Positions 8,138 to 15,870 of a stretch of 64,000 nt of DNA are shown piece after piece; position 1 is the stretch's first letter, and each line of letters opens with the position of its first letter. Source of the DNA: Phaeodactylibacter xiamenensis. GTDB lineage: Bacteria > Bacteroidota > Bacteroidia > Chitinophagales > Saprospiraceae. The stretch is taken from contig NZ_JPOS01000020.1 of NCBI RefSeq assembly GCF_000759025.1, forward strand, positions 124,001 to 188,000, in the 5' to 3' direction. The notes beneath the pieces are model-generated. The model was not told where the DNA came from and searched no databases. It saw only the letters and a program-made list of their open reading frames with translations. A program made the translations under genes and the position numbers.

Positions 8138-8530
8138 TTATTTTTCATAAGGGTTAATGAGGCTTAGACCTTCAATATGCTTGAAGTCTTTGACATTTCT
8201 GGTGAGTAGTGTAAAATCATGAGCCAGGGCAGTAGCAGCAATGATTGCATCCGGGAGCTTGATTTTATGAGCCTTTCGTATTTCTGCGGTTTTTAACTTT
8301 ATAGCCTTCTCCAGCTCGAGGACCTGGGCGTCATGAATAAAGTTACGAAGAACAATCAAATCTTTCTCCGAATCTGTCTTCCAGCAGAGCAACTCTATTT
8401 CGGTGATCACTGAAATCGCAGGACTGGAATCCAGTAGGGTCTCATCGATGAACTTTTCAGCTGAGGGCGGAAATTGTTGCTGCAAGTAATAAATAGCGGT
8501 ATTGGTGTCCCAAAGATATTTTAGTCCCAT
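8138..8530 (-). CDS. VapC-like PIN-domain toxin
   Basis: 130 residues with the VapC pattern: LWDTNTAIYYL at the start (first Asp), an ITEIEL motif near residue 40, and KLPDAIIAATALAHDFTLLTRNVKDF holding the other acidic residues. VapC toxins are Mg-dependent RNases that often cut tRNA or rRNA. The ATG lies inside the last codons of the antitoxin gene (10-bp overlap), so the pair is one transcript. It is unlike the PIN protein at 6312, so the two modules are independent. Confidence 0.87.
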   Translation of the reverse strand: MGLKYLWDTNTAIYYLQQQFPPSAEKFIDETLLDSSPAISVITEIELLCWKTDSEKDLIVLRNFIHDAQVLELEKAIKLKTAEIRKAHKIKLPDAIIAATALAHDFTLLTRNVKDFKHIEGLSLINPYEK

Positions 8531-8730
8531 TCGCCTCTCAATTCGTCTAACTGTTGGTCAATCTCGCTTAAAAGCTGTTTGGACATAGCTCCCTTATACT
8601 TAGTCCAGTCTACAGGTTCTCCATGCTCTTCGGGCTTGCTGTTTCTCAAACGGATAAGCTCCAAAGACTCCATGTCCCGTAAAAGGTTCAGTGCTTTTTC
8701 GTTTATAATATCTACTGTGATAGTCCGCAT
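8521..8730 (-). CDS. VapB-like antitoxin
   Basis: 69 residues beginning MRTITVDIINEKALNLLRDM. The first part looks like a short strand and helix that could dimerise and bind DNA. The second half, around PVDWTKYKGAMSKQ, is charged and would cover the toxin. It resembles small antitoxins common beside VapC in Bacteroidota. It overlaps the toxin gene by 10 bp and lies upstream of it, as usual. Confidence 0.78.
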   Translation of the reverse strand: MRTITVDIINEKALNLLRDMESLELIRLRNSKPEEHGEPVDWTKYKGAMSKQLLSEIDQQLDELRGEWD

Positions 8731-8869
8731 ATTACTGATCGTTAAATGAGAAACAGCTGTGTTGTTTCATGGCGGAATGACAGACTACTGATATAGAGTG
8801 CAGCATTTCAACCATTTGTACAATCAACACAAATTTAGAAGAAAAAGGTCAATATTCTGCCCGTAAAGC

Positions 8870-10678
8870 TTACTCCTCAATCTTAATACCCATCCGCTTC
8901 ATTAGAAGGGTGGCATTGAAGGACTGGCTCACGCCCTTCTTAAGCTTGTAGTCGAAGTGCAGTTTGCCATCCTGAATCTCCACTTCTATGCGGAGGTTCT
9001 CAATGGTGCCGTTGGCTTCAGCTTCCAGCTGCCCCAGCTCCAGGTCGTGGGTGGCAATGATGCCTGAGCCCCGGCTGCGGATGAGCTGCCGGATGAGTGC
9101 TTTGGAGCCGGTATGCCGATCGTTGCTGTTGGTGCCTTTGAGGATTTCATCGAGGAGGAAGAAGGCTTGCAGTTTTGGCGGCTGATGGTCAGCGGTATCC
9201 TCCACGGCCTCAATGATGAACTTCAGGCGCTTGAGCTCGGCATAAAAGGAGGAAGTGCTTTCCTGAAGGGCATCCTGTGTGCGCATGCTCGTGTATACCT
9301 GTAGGGGCGGGAGCGCCATGCTGCGGGCGCAGACCGGGGCGCCGGCCATAGCGAGCGCCATATTCAGGCCTACCGTTCTCAAAAAGGTACTCTTGCCAGC
9401 CATATTCGAACCCGTGATGAGCTTGATGTGCCCATTGGTGGGCAGGTGGATATCATTGCACACCCGCTTGTCGCGGTGCAGCAGGGGGTGCCCCAGCTCT
9501 TCGGCTTCCACCACGGCACCATTTGTGATGGCAGGGAAAGCCCATTCCGGATTGTTATGATGAATATTGCCCAGGCTGCTCAGGGCTTCAAAGCTGGCCA
9601 TGGCTTCAAACCACCTGGGCAGGTGCCCCTGCACAGCGGCTTTCCATTGCTCCAGCCGGTAGACATACTGCAGTTCCCATAATCCAAAGATGTTGAAAAT
9701 AAAGGAAAAGGCATTATAGCGTACATTCAGCTGCCGGATGATATAGGACAGGCGGCGGATCATAGCAGAGGCGGGCTGCCCTTCGGTCGACAGCTCATCG
9801 TGGAGCTGACGCAGGAGGGGGCTTTGGAATTTTTGCCCTTCAATATGCTGAATGAGCTGTGCATAGTGCCGTAGGGCCAGCTCCGCATGCGTTGTTTTTT
9901 GGTGCGTTTCGTTGACCCGTTCCACGAAGCGCCGCAGGATAAGCAGGGCTGGCAGGTACAGTAAAATACCCAGGTACCAGGGCAGGTACAGCGCCCAGAT
10001 TACGGCAGCTGCAACCGACCATAGCGGCATGATGTAAAGGGCAGCAGCTACCCATGTTTTGTCAGTCAGAAAAGGGGGCTCTTTCATCCATCGGTGCAGC
10101 AGGCTGATTTGCTCCAGGTTATCCTCTGTTTCCAGTCCGTAGGCCTGAAAGTGCTGCCGCCACTCCAGCATTGGGCCGAGTTCCTGTATGGCTGCCTGCC
10201 GTTGTTGGATGGCCTCAGGTGTGGCTGGTTCGGCCAGCCATCGGGCGAGCATTTGCTGTCCCAGGGCAGTGACGGCCCGGTTGAGGTACTGAAACATGGA
10301 AAAAGGCCCGTAGAGATCCAGGTCGATAGCATTGGGGTGCCCATGATCAAGGAAGCGGGCGCCATCGTCGTAGTTTGAAAAATCGTGCTGTTCCACCGCA
10401 GCCTCCCAATCATTGACTTTGGCGAGGTTGCGCTGATGTTGTTCTTCGGCTTTCAACCGTTGGTGCCAGGTGACGAAGCGGTAGAAGCCTGCCAGAAAGA
10501 CAATTATGCTAACCACACCCACGAGAGCGTTTGCCCCATTCCAGAGGAGTACCACCGCAGCAATACCCCCCAGAAAGATCAGCAGGCGAATGATGGAAAG
10601 ACGATTGTAACGCTGGCTGAGGGCTTCGGCAGCCGATTCAAACTGAGCTACGCGTTCCGTATATTTGGGTCGGGTCAT
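8870..10678 (-). CDS. Membrane-anchored MutS-like ATPase (MutS domain V protein)
   Basis: 602 residues. The first 90 include two hydrophobic segments (about 29-45 and 48-66), and a second pair lies near residues 205-250. The C-terminal third is a MutS-type ABC ATPase: Walker A GSNMAGKSTFLRTVG at about 420-434, FFLLDEILKGTNSNDR with Walker B, and a final IIATHDLELG. The mismatch-recognition and connector domains of MutS1 are missing, so it is not MutS or MutS2. Family members occur across Bacteroidota with unknown role; membrane anchoring makes classical mismatch repair unlikely. It is last in a reverse run behind gatA, 14 bp away. Confidence 0.82.
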   Translation of the reverse strand: MTRPKYTERVAQFESAAEALSQRYNRLSIIRLLIFLGGIAAVVLLWNGANALVGVVSIIVFLAGFYRFVTWHQRLKAEEQHQRNLAKVNDWEAAVEQHDFSNYDDGARFLDHGHPNAIDLDLYGPFSMFQYLNRAVTALGQQMLARWLAEPATPEAIQQRQAAIQELGPMLEWRQHFQAYGLETEDNLEQISLLHRWMKEPPFLTDKTWVAAALYIMPLWSVAAAVIWALYLPWYLGILLYLPALLILRRFVERVNETHQKTTHAELALRHYAQLIQHIEGQKFQSPLLRQLHDELSTEGQPASAMIRRLSYIIRQLNVRYNAFSFIFNIFGLWELQYVYRLEQWKAAVQGHLPRWFEAMASFEALSSLGNIHHNNPEWAFPAITNGAVVEAEELGHPLLHRDKRVCNDIHLPTNGHIKLITGSNMAGKSTFLRTVGLNMALAMAGAPVCARSMALPPLQVYTSMRTQDALQESTSSFYAELKRLKFIIEAVEDTADHQPPKLQAFFLLDEILKGTNSNDRHTGSKALIRQLIRSRGSGIIATHDLELGQLEAEANGTIENLRIEVEIQDGKLHFDYKLKKGVSQSFNATLLMKRMGIKIEE

Positions 10679-10692
10679 GTTAAGTATTCTGA

Positions 10693-12117
10693 TTAACGGA
10701 TCAGGGTGCTGGCCAGGCTCAGCAGTGCTGTTTCCGCGAATTTAGGCCCCATCAGCTGCATGCCAATGGGCAGTCCTGCGTCGTCTGATCCTACAGGGAT
10801 ACAAATAGCCGGAATGCCAGCCATGTTGGCCTGTACCGTAAAAATATCCGCCAGGTACATCTCTACCGGATCGGCTGATTTATCGCCTAGTTTCCACGCT
10901 GTGGTTGGCGCAGCAGGCATCATAATGAAGTCGTAGTCCCGGAAAATGGCATCCGTTTTTTCTTTGAGCAGGCGGCGTACCTTTTGGGCTTTGGTGTAGT
11001 AAGCATCGTAGTAGCCCGCGCTGAGCACAAAAGTGCCAAGCATAATGCGGCGTTTGACTTCTGTACCGAAGCCCTCTGTACGGGACTGCTGATAGGTTGA
11101 CAAGAGGTCTGTTGCATTTTTGCTGCGGTAGCCATAGCGGATGCCATCGTACCGGCTGAGGTTGGAAGACGCCTCGGCTGTGGTCAGTACATAATAGGCT
11201 GGGATCAGGTAATCAAGGAGGTCAAATTCAACGCCCTCCACCGTATGCCCTTCCTCTTGCAGTTGCTGAATGAAGGTCTGGGCAGTAGCCCTTACTTCGG
11301 GCTGTATGCTTTCGTGCTGTAGGGCAGAAGGAAAATAGGCAATGCGCTTTCCGTAGGGGGCAATCTTGATCTCCGCTGCCGTTGGCACCGGCTTTTGGCT
11401 TGCCGTACTGTCGTATTCATCAGGGCCGGACATGATTTCCAAGAGCAATGCTGCGTCCTCTACCGAATGAGTCAGGGTGCCGATTTGATCAAAAGAGGAG
11501 CCATAGGCCAGCAGCCCGTGGCGGGAAATCCGCCCGTAGGTGGGTTTCATCCCAATCACACCGCAAAACGATGCCGGCTGTCTCACCGAGCCTCCGGTAT
11601 CTGAACCGAGGGAAGCCAGGCAGGTATCCGCTTGTACCGCTACCGCAGAGCCTCCGGAAGAACCGCCGGGCACCCGATCTGGGTCAGCGGCGTTACGTAC
11701 GGGGCCGAAGTGGGAGGTTTCATTGGAGGAGCCCATGGCAAACTCATCACAATTCACCCGCCCGATGATGATGGCATCTTCAGCGAGCAGCCGCTCAATA
11801 GCAGTGGCAGAGTAGAGCGATTCAAAGCCTTCCAGAATCTTAGAGCCGGCCTGAACGCCATGCCCGGCGTAGCAAATCACGTCTTTGTGTGAAAGCACCA
11901 TACCATACAGCCGGCCAAGCTCTCCGGGCGACTGCTGATAGCGGGCGTCGAGGGTACGGGCACGTTCCAGTGCCTCTTCCGCATATACCTCAACATAGAT
12001 ATTCAGATGGGCTTGCTGCTCAATTTGATTGAGGTAGTACTCTACGAGCGCTGTGCAGGTCAGGTCGCCATCTTCAATAGCCGTACGTACTTGGGAGAGG
12101 TGGGTGAATTTGGGCAT
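10693..12117 (-). CDS. gatA: GatA, Asp-tRNA(Asn)/Glu-tRNA(Gln) amidotransferase subunit A
   Basis: 474 residues with the amidase signature. The catalytic Lys is in SHKDVICYAG, the cis-Ser in GGSSGGSAVAVQAD and the nucleophile Ser in GSDTGGSVRQPASFCG. GatA releases ammonia from glutamine and channels it to GatB, which amidates misacylated Glu-tRNA(Gln) or Asp-tRNA(Asn). Its placement with pheS and hisS in a translation operon favours GatA over other amidases. gatB and gatC are not in the window. Six bases separate it from the upstream hypothetical gene. Confidence 0.93.
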   Translation of the reverse strand: MPKFTHLSQVRTAIEDGDLTCTALVEYYLNQIEQQAHLNIYVEVYAEEALERARTLDARYQQSPGELGRLYGMVLSHKDVICYAGHGVQAGSKILEGFESLYSATAIERLLAEDAIIIGRVNCDEFAMGSSNETSHFGPVRNAADPDRVPGGSSGGSAVAVQADTCLASLGSDTGGSVRQPASFCGVIGMKPTYGRISRHGLLAYGSSFDQIGTLTHSVEDAALLLEIMSGPDEYDSTASQKPVPTAAEIKIAPYGKRIAYFPSALQHESIQPEVRATAQTFIQQLQEEGHTVEGVEFDLLDYLIPAYYVLTTAEASSNLSRYDGIRYGYRSKNATDLLSTYQQSRTEGFGTEVKRRIMLGTFVLSAGYYDAYYTKAQKVRRLLKEKTDAIFRDYDFIMMPAAPTTAWKLGDKSADPVEMYLADIFTVQANMAGIPAICIPVGSDDAGLPIGMQLMGPKFAETALLSLASTLIR

Positions 12118-12123
12118 GGCGGA

Positions 12124-12750
12124 TTAGTTAAGAATCTTTAGGGTCCAGCGGTTTTTTTGGGGGCTTTCGCCGGGTTGGAGAATGGCAAAATCCCGTTTTC
12201 GGGTACTAAGGTTCAGTCCCACGCCCACGCCAGCCGTAATCAGGCTGTACCCGGCGATGCGGAAGTAGCGGTCTCCATTGAAGCTGCCTTCTCCATAATC
12301 AATGCTGGCAAGGGGGGCAACGAGCAGTGCACCGGCACCACCAGCCACCATCAGGATTTTACCGGCTTTATTCAGGCCCTCGATAGCCGGAGTGCGGTAA
12401 TGGATCGAGTTGACCTCTTCCAGAGGAAGGCGGTAGGGTTGGCGGCCGAGGAGCTCCTCATAATAGGTTTTATCTTCTCGTTTTAGCCCATTTTCAAAAA
12501 GGTATCGCTTGGTCTCCTCTGTGGGTAGGATTTGCAGCAGCCCTCTTTCCGGAGTCTGTAGCGCACCGGTCAGCACCCGGTTATTGGAGCGGACCATCTG
12601 AGCGGCGGGCAAATCCAGATGCAAATCGACAGTACTGCCCGGCTGCAGGGTGAGGGTACGCCTGCTGACGGTGTTTTCCAACTGCAGCTCCTGCGCAATA
12701 GCAAGGCTGCCGAGGGCACAAAACAGTAAGCTGAGGTAAAAACGCTTCAT
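12124..12750 (-). CDS. Secreted hypothetical protein between hisS and gatA
   Basis: 208 residues from the ATG at 12750 (a GTG at 12753 is also in frame). The signal peptide is clear: MKRFYLSLLFCALGSLAIAQ. The mature part has a strand-rich front (SRRTLTLQPGSTVDLHLDL), and a Gly/Ala-rich hydrophobic stretch near residues 130-155 (KILMVAGGAGALLVAPL) that could span or insert into a membrane, followed by another near YSLITAGVGVGLNL. The hisS stop and this ATG share a base (TGATG), so translation is coupled. I do not recognise the family. A cell-envelope protein in an aminoacylation operon is unexpected. Confidence 0.75.
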   Translation of the reverse strand: MKRFYLSLLFCALGSLAIAQELQLENTVSRRTLTLQPGSTVDLHLDLPAAQMVRSNNRVLTGALQTPERGLLQILPTEETKRYLFENGLKREDKTYYEELLGRQPYRLPLEEVNSIHYRTPAIEGLNKAGKILMVAGGAGALLVAPLASIDYGEGSFNGDRYFRIAGYSLITAGVGVGLNLSTRKRDFAILQPGESPQKNRWTLKILN

Positions 12751-14117
12751 CACTTCAGTTGGTCTATGATCGCATTCAGTTGGAGGTTTTCCTGTTGGCC
12801 TGTTACCATGTTTTTGAAGGCGAGCTCGCCTGATTCCATCTCGCGGTCGCCAATAACGACCGTGTACGGTACATTCCGCTGATCAGCGTATTTCATCTGT
12901 TTCCTTACCCTGGCAGGGTCCGGGTAAAGCTCGGCATTAATGCCCGCTGCCCGTGCCTGCTGCAGGGCTTTGAAGGCATAGCGGTGCGCTTTCTCATCAA
13001 AGGCAATGAACAGCAGTTGCAGGGTATTGGCTTTGTCTTCCGGGAAGAGGCTGAGCTCTTCCATAACATCGTAAATGCGCTCCGCCCCGAAGGAAACACC
13101 TACACCGGAACCGTTGGTCCTCATGCCAAAGTTTTCGGTGAGGTTGGCGTAGCGGCCGCCCCCGCCGATGCTGCCCATTTTGATATTTTCCTGCCCTTCG
13201 GCTTCCAGGTCAACGGCTACTTCGTAAATGCAGCCGGTGTAGTAGTTGAGCCCGCGGGCAAGGGTGATGTCGAATTGGATGGTATTGTAGGTGGGTCCCA
13301 TATTGAGGTATTCAAAGACCGTTTCCAGTTCTTCAATGCCCTTGAGCCCGGGTTTGCTTGCCGCAAAGGTGGATTTAAGGGCTTCCAGCTCAGTGGTGCC
13401 CAGCATGGCCTCAATTTTTTCAATGGCTTCGGCAGAGATATCCCGCTTGCTGAGCTCTTGCTTCACGCCATCCATGCCAATTTTATCGAGTTTGTCGATG
13501 GCGATAGTCATGTCCATGAAGCGGTCTTCAGATAATCCGGCAGCTTCTGCCATGCCCGCCAGAATTTTCCGGTTGTTGAGCTTGATGACCACCTTGAGCC
13601 CCAGCTTTTGGAAGACCTCATCGTAAATCTGTGCTAGTTCGGCTTCGAACATGAGAGACTCCGAGCCCACCACATCCACATCGCATTGGTAAAATTCCTG
13701 ATAACGCCCTTTTTGGGGCCGGTCGGCACGCCAAACCGGTTGAATTTGGTAGCGCTTGAAAGGAAAAGGAATATCGTTTTGGTGCATGGCCACAAAGCGG
13801 GCGAAGGGCACGGTAAGGTCGTAGCGCAGCCCCCGCTTGGAAATGGAAGGGACCAGCTTTGCCGAGTCCTTAGCCTGCAGCGCCTGATCATCCGCTTTGG
13901 AGAGGAAATCGCCGTTATTCAGTACTTTGAACAGCAGTTGGTCGCCTTCCTCCCCGTACTTGCCGGTAAGGGTAGCGAGGTCTTCCATGGCAGGCGTCTC
14001 GATAGGCTGAAAGCCATAGCGCACGAAGACTTCCCGTATGGTGTCGAATATGTAATTGCGTTTGATGACCTCAGCCGGGCCGAAGTCGCGTGTACCTTTA
14101 GGGATACTCGGTTTCAT
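12750..14117 (-). CDS. hisS: Histidyl-tRNA synthetase
   Basis: 455 residues, normal for a class II HisRS. It starts MKPSIPKGTRDFGPAE (the KGTRD motif 1 region). Motif 2 is seen in PVWRADRPQKGRYQEFYQCDVD, the histidine-binding blocks in LARGLNYYTGCIYEV and GGGRYANL, motif 3 at GVGVSFGAERI, and an anticodon-binding domain closes the protein. It charges tRNA(His) in the cytoplasm. It lies 11 bp behind pheS and overlaps the next gene by one base. Confidence 0.96.
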   Translation of the reverse strand: MKPSIPKGTRDFGPAEVIKRNYIFDTIREVFVRYGFQPIETPAMEDLATLTGKYGEEGDQLLFKVLNNGDFLSKADDQALQAKDSAKLVPSISKRGLRYDLTVPFARFVAMHQNDIPFPFKRYQIQPVWRADRPQKGRYQEFYQCDVDVVGSESLMFEAELAQIYDEVFQKLGLKVVIKLNNRKILAGMAEAAGLSEDRFMDMTIAIDKLDKIGMDGVKQELSKRDISAEAIEKIEAMLGTTELEALKSTFAASKPGLKGIEELETVFEYLNMGPTYNTIQFDITLARGLNYYTGCIYEVAVDLEAEGQENIKMGSIGGGGRYANLTENFGMRTNGSGVGVSFGAERIYDVMEELSLFPEDKANTLQLLFIAFDEKAHRYAFKALQQARAAGINAELYPDPARVRKQMKYADQRNVPYTVVIGDREMESGELAFKNMVTGQQENLQLNAIIDQLK

Positions 14118-14128
14118 AGTCGTTTTTT

Positions 14129-15166
14129 CTAGATCGTAGAAGCGAATTGCTTCAGGAAGCGCACATCGTTCTCAAAGAAAAGGCGGATGTCGCCGATGTC
14201 ATACAGGCGCAGCGCCTGCCGCTCAATACCCATGCCGAAGGCAAAGCCGGTATACTTAGTCGAGTCAATACCACAGTTTTCCAACACAGTAGGATCGACC
14301 ATGCCACAGCCCAGGATTTCCAGCCATCCGGTGCCTTTGGTGAGGCGGTAATCTTTCTCGGTTTCGGTGCCGAGGTAGACATCCATCTCCGCGCTTGGCT
14401 CGGTGAATGGAAAGTAGGAAGGGCGCAGGCGGATTTGCGCATCGGGCCCGAACATCTCCCGGGCGAAGTACAGCAGCGTCTGCTTCAGGTCAGCGAAAGA
14501 GACGTTCTCATCCACATACAAGCCTTCCACCTGATGGAACTGACAGTGGGAGCGTGCAGAGACGGTCTCGTTGCGGTACACCCGGCCCGGCGCAATAATA
14601 CGGATGGGCGGCTGTGTATGCTTCATCACCCGTGCCTGTACGGAAGACGTATGCGTACGCAGGAGCATCTCCATGCTGTTTTGCAGGTAGAAAGTGTCCT
14701 GCATATCGCGTGCCGGGTGGTCTTCCGGCGTATTCATAGCGGTGAAGTTGTGCCAGTCGTCCTCAATTTCCCGGTCGTCGGCCACCACAAAACCAATACG
14801 CTCAAAGATGCGGATAATGCGGTTCATCGTCACCGCAATCGGGTGGCGGGAGCCCAGTTCGATGGGTTCGCCCGGTGCGGTCAGGTCGATGTCTTTGACG
14901 GCCGCTTCTTCTGCCGCAGTTTCGAGCTGCTGTTTCAGGCTGTTGTACTTGGCCTCTGCGGCTTCCTTTACAGCATTGACCCGCTGACCGTACTCCTTTT
15001 TCTGCTCGTTCGGGATATTACGGATTTCTCCAAATAGTACCTTAATGACGTTTTTGGAGCCCAGGTATTTGATGCGAAACTGCTCGAGCGCCTGCAGGTC
15101 GCCCGGCTGATCGGCCTCAATGGCCGCCTTCATTTCGTCTACTTTGCGGAAGGTGTCTGCTGACAT
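14129..15166 (-). CDS. pheS: Phenylalanyl-tRNA synthetase alpha subunit
   Basis: The start at 15166 (MSADTFRKVDEMKAA) gives 345 residues, the usual PheS length; a longer frame to 15313 adds an unrelated 49-residue stretch. The N-terminal coiled coil that binds tRNA(Phe) is followed by the catalytic domain: DDWHNFTAMNTPEDHPARDMQDTFY (motif 1 area), GRVYRNETVSARSHCQFHQVEG (motif 2) and GFAFGMGIERQALRLYDIGDIRLF (motif 3). It works as an alpha2-beta2 enzyme; pheT is not in this window. It is first in the reverse translation operon. Confidence 0.96.
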   Translation of the reverse strand: MSADTFRKVDEMKAAIEADQPGDLQALEQFRIKYLGSKNVIKVLFGEIRNIPNEQKKEYGQRVNAVKEAAEAKYNSLKQQLETAAEEAAVKDIDLTAPGEPIELGSRHPIAVTMNRIIRIFERIGFVVADDREIEDDWHNFTAMNTPEDHPARDMQDTFYLQNSMEMLLRTHTSSVQARVMKHTQPPIRIIAPGRVYRNETVSARSHCQFHQVEGLYVDENVSFADLKQTLLYFAREMFGPDAQIRLRPSYFPFTEPSAEMDVYLGTETEKDYRLTKGTGWLEILGCGMVDPTVLENCGIDSTKYTGFAFGMGIERQALRLYDIGDIRLFFENDVRFLKQFASTI

Positions 15167-15333
15167 AGCGGTTCGGATATTTTTCAAGTCCAATTTAAGA
15201 CGCCCAAAGGTAGAAAAATTGTGGTAGATATGCTGCCCGGGGGCTTGTAAAAGGCTGCCTGGTGCAGGGAGTTGGGAACTTAACCGCCTCAACAGGAGTT
15301 TTACATTAAGCATAAATCTAAAACGGACTACTC

Positions 15334-15870
15334 ATGGCAGAAGAATTGACCTGGGCAGAAATCAAGCAACTGTTTAAGGAGACGGACGCAAAGTTCAAAG
15401 AAACAGATGCAAAGTTCAAGGAAACCGACAAACGGATTCAACAGGCTTTCGACTTATTCGAATCACAGTGGGGGCGCCTCATGGAGTCTCTGGTTGAGGG
15501 TGATGTGGTGCGGATCCTTCAGGAAAAGGGTATCAAAATTAACCGGACCTCCACCCGCGTGAAAGGTACCTATGAAGGCACTAGCTATGAGTTCGACATC
15601 ATTGCCCATAACGGCAAAGAGATCGTGGTCATTGAAGTCAAGACTACCTTGCGCACGAAGCATGTCCGTCAGCACGTCAAAAAGCTGCAACAGGTAAAAA
15701 CCTGGCTGTCCGAATACCATGACCACAACGTTTACGGTGCTGTCGCCTTCCTGCGTGCGGAGGAAAACAGCGAAGATATGGCCGAAAAACGAGGCCTGTT
15801 CGTCATCCGCGCCACCGGTGATTCCGCTGCCATCATGAATGCGGAGGGGTTTGAGCCGCGGGTGTTTTAA
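15334..15870 (+). CDS. PD-(D/E)XK nuclease-fold protein with N-terminal coiled coil (DUF3782-like)
   Basis: 178 residues. Residues about 10-45 contain three near-identical copies of KFKETDA, also visible as 21-bp DNA repeats at about 15386-15430, and form a coiled coil. The C-terminal part has the nuclease-like core YEFDIIAHNGKEIVVIEVKTT, where Asp and E-x-K match the PD-(D/E)XK metal site. Similar proteins are widespread in cyanobacteria and Bacteroidota with unknown role; some sit beside restriction or repair genes, but not here. It is divergent from pheS and convergent with the giant gene, ending one base before it. Confidence 0.72.
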   Translation: MAEELTWAEIKQLFKETDAKFKETDAKFKETDKRIQQAFDLFESQWGRLMESLVEGDVVRILQEKGIKINRTSTRVKGTYEGTSYEFDIIAHNGKEIVVIEVKTTLRTKHVRQHVKKLQQVKTWLSEYHDHNVYGAVAFLRAEENSEDMAEKRGLFVIRATGDSAAIMNAEGFEPRVF

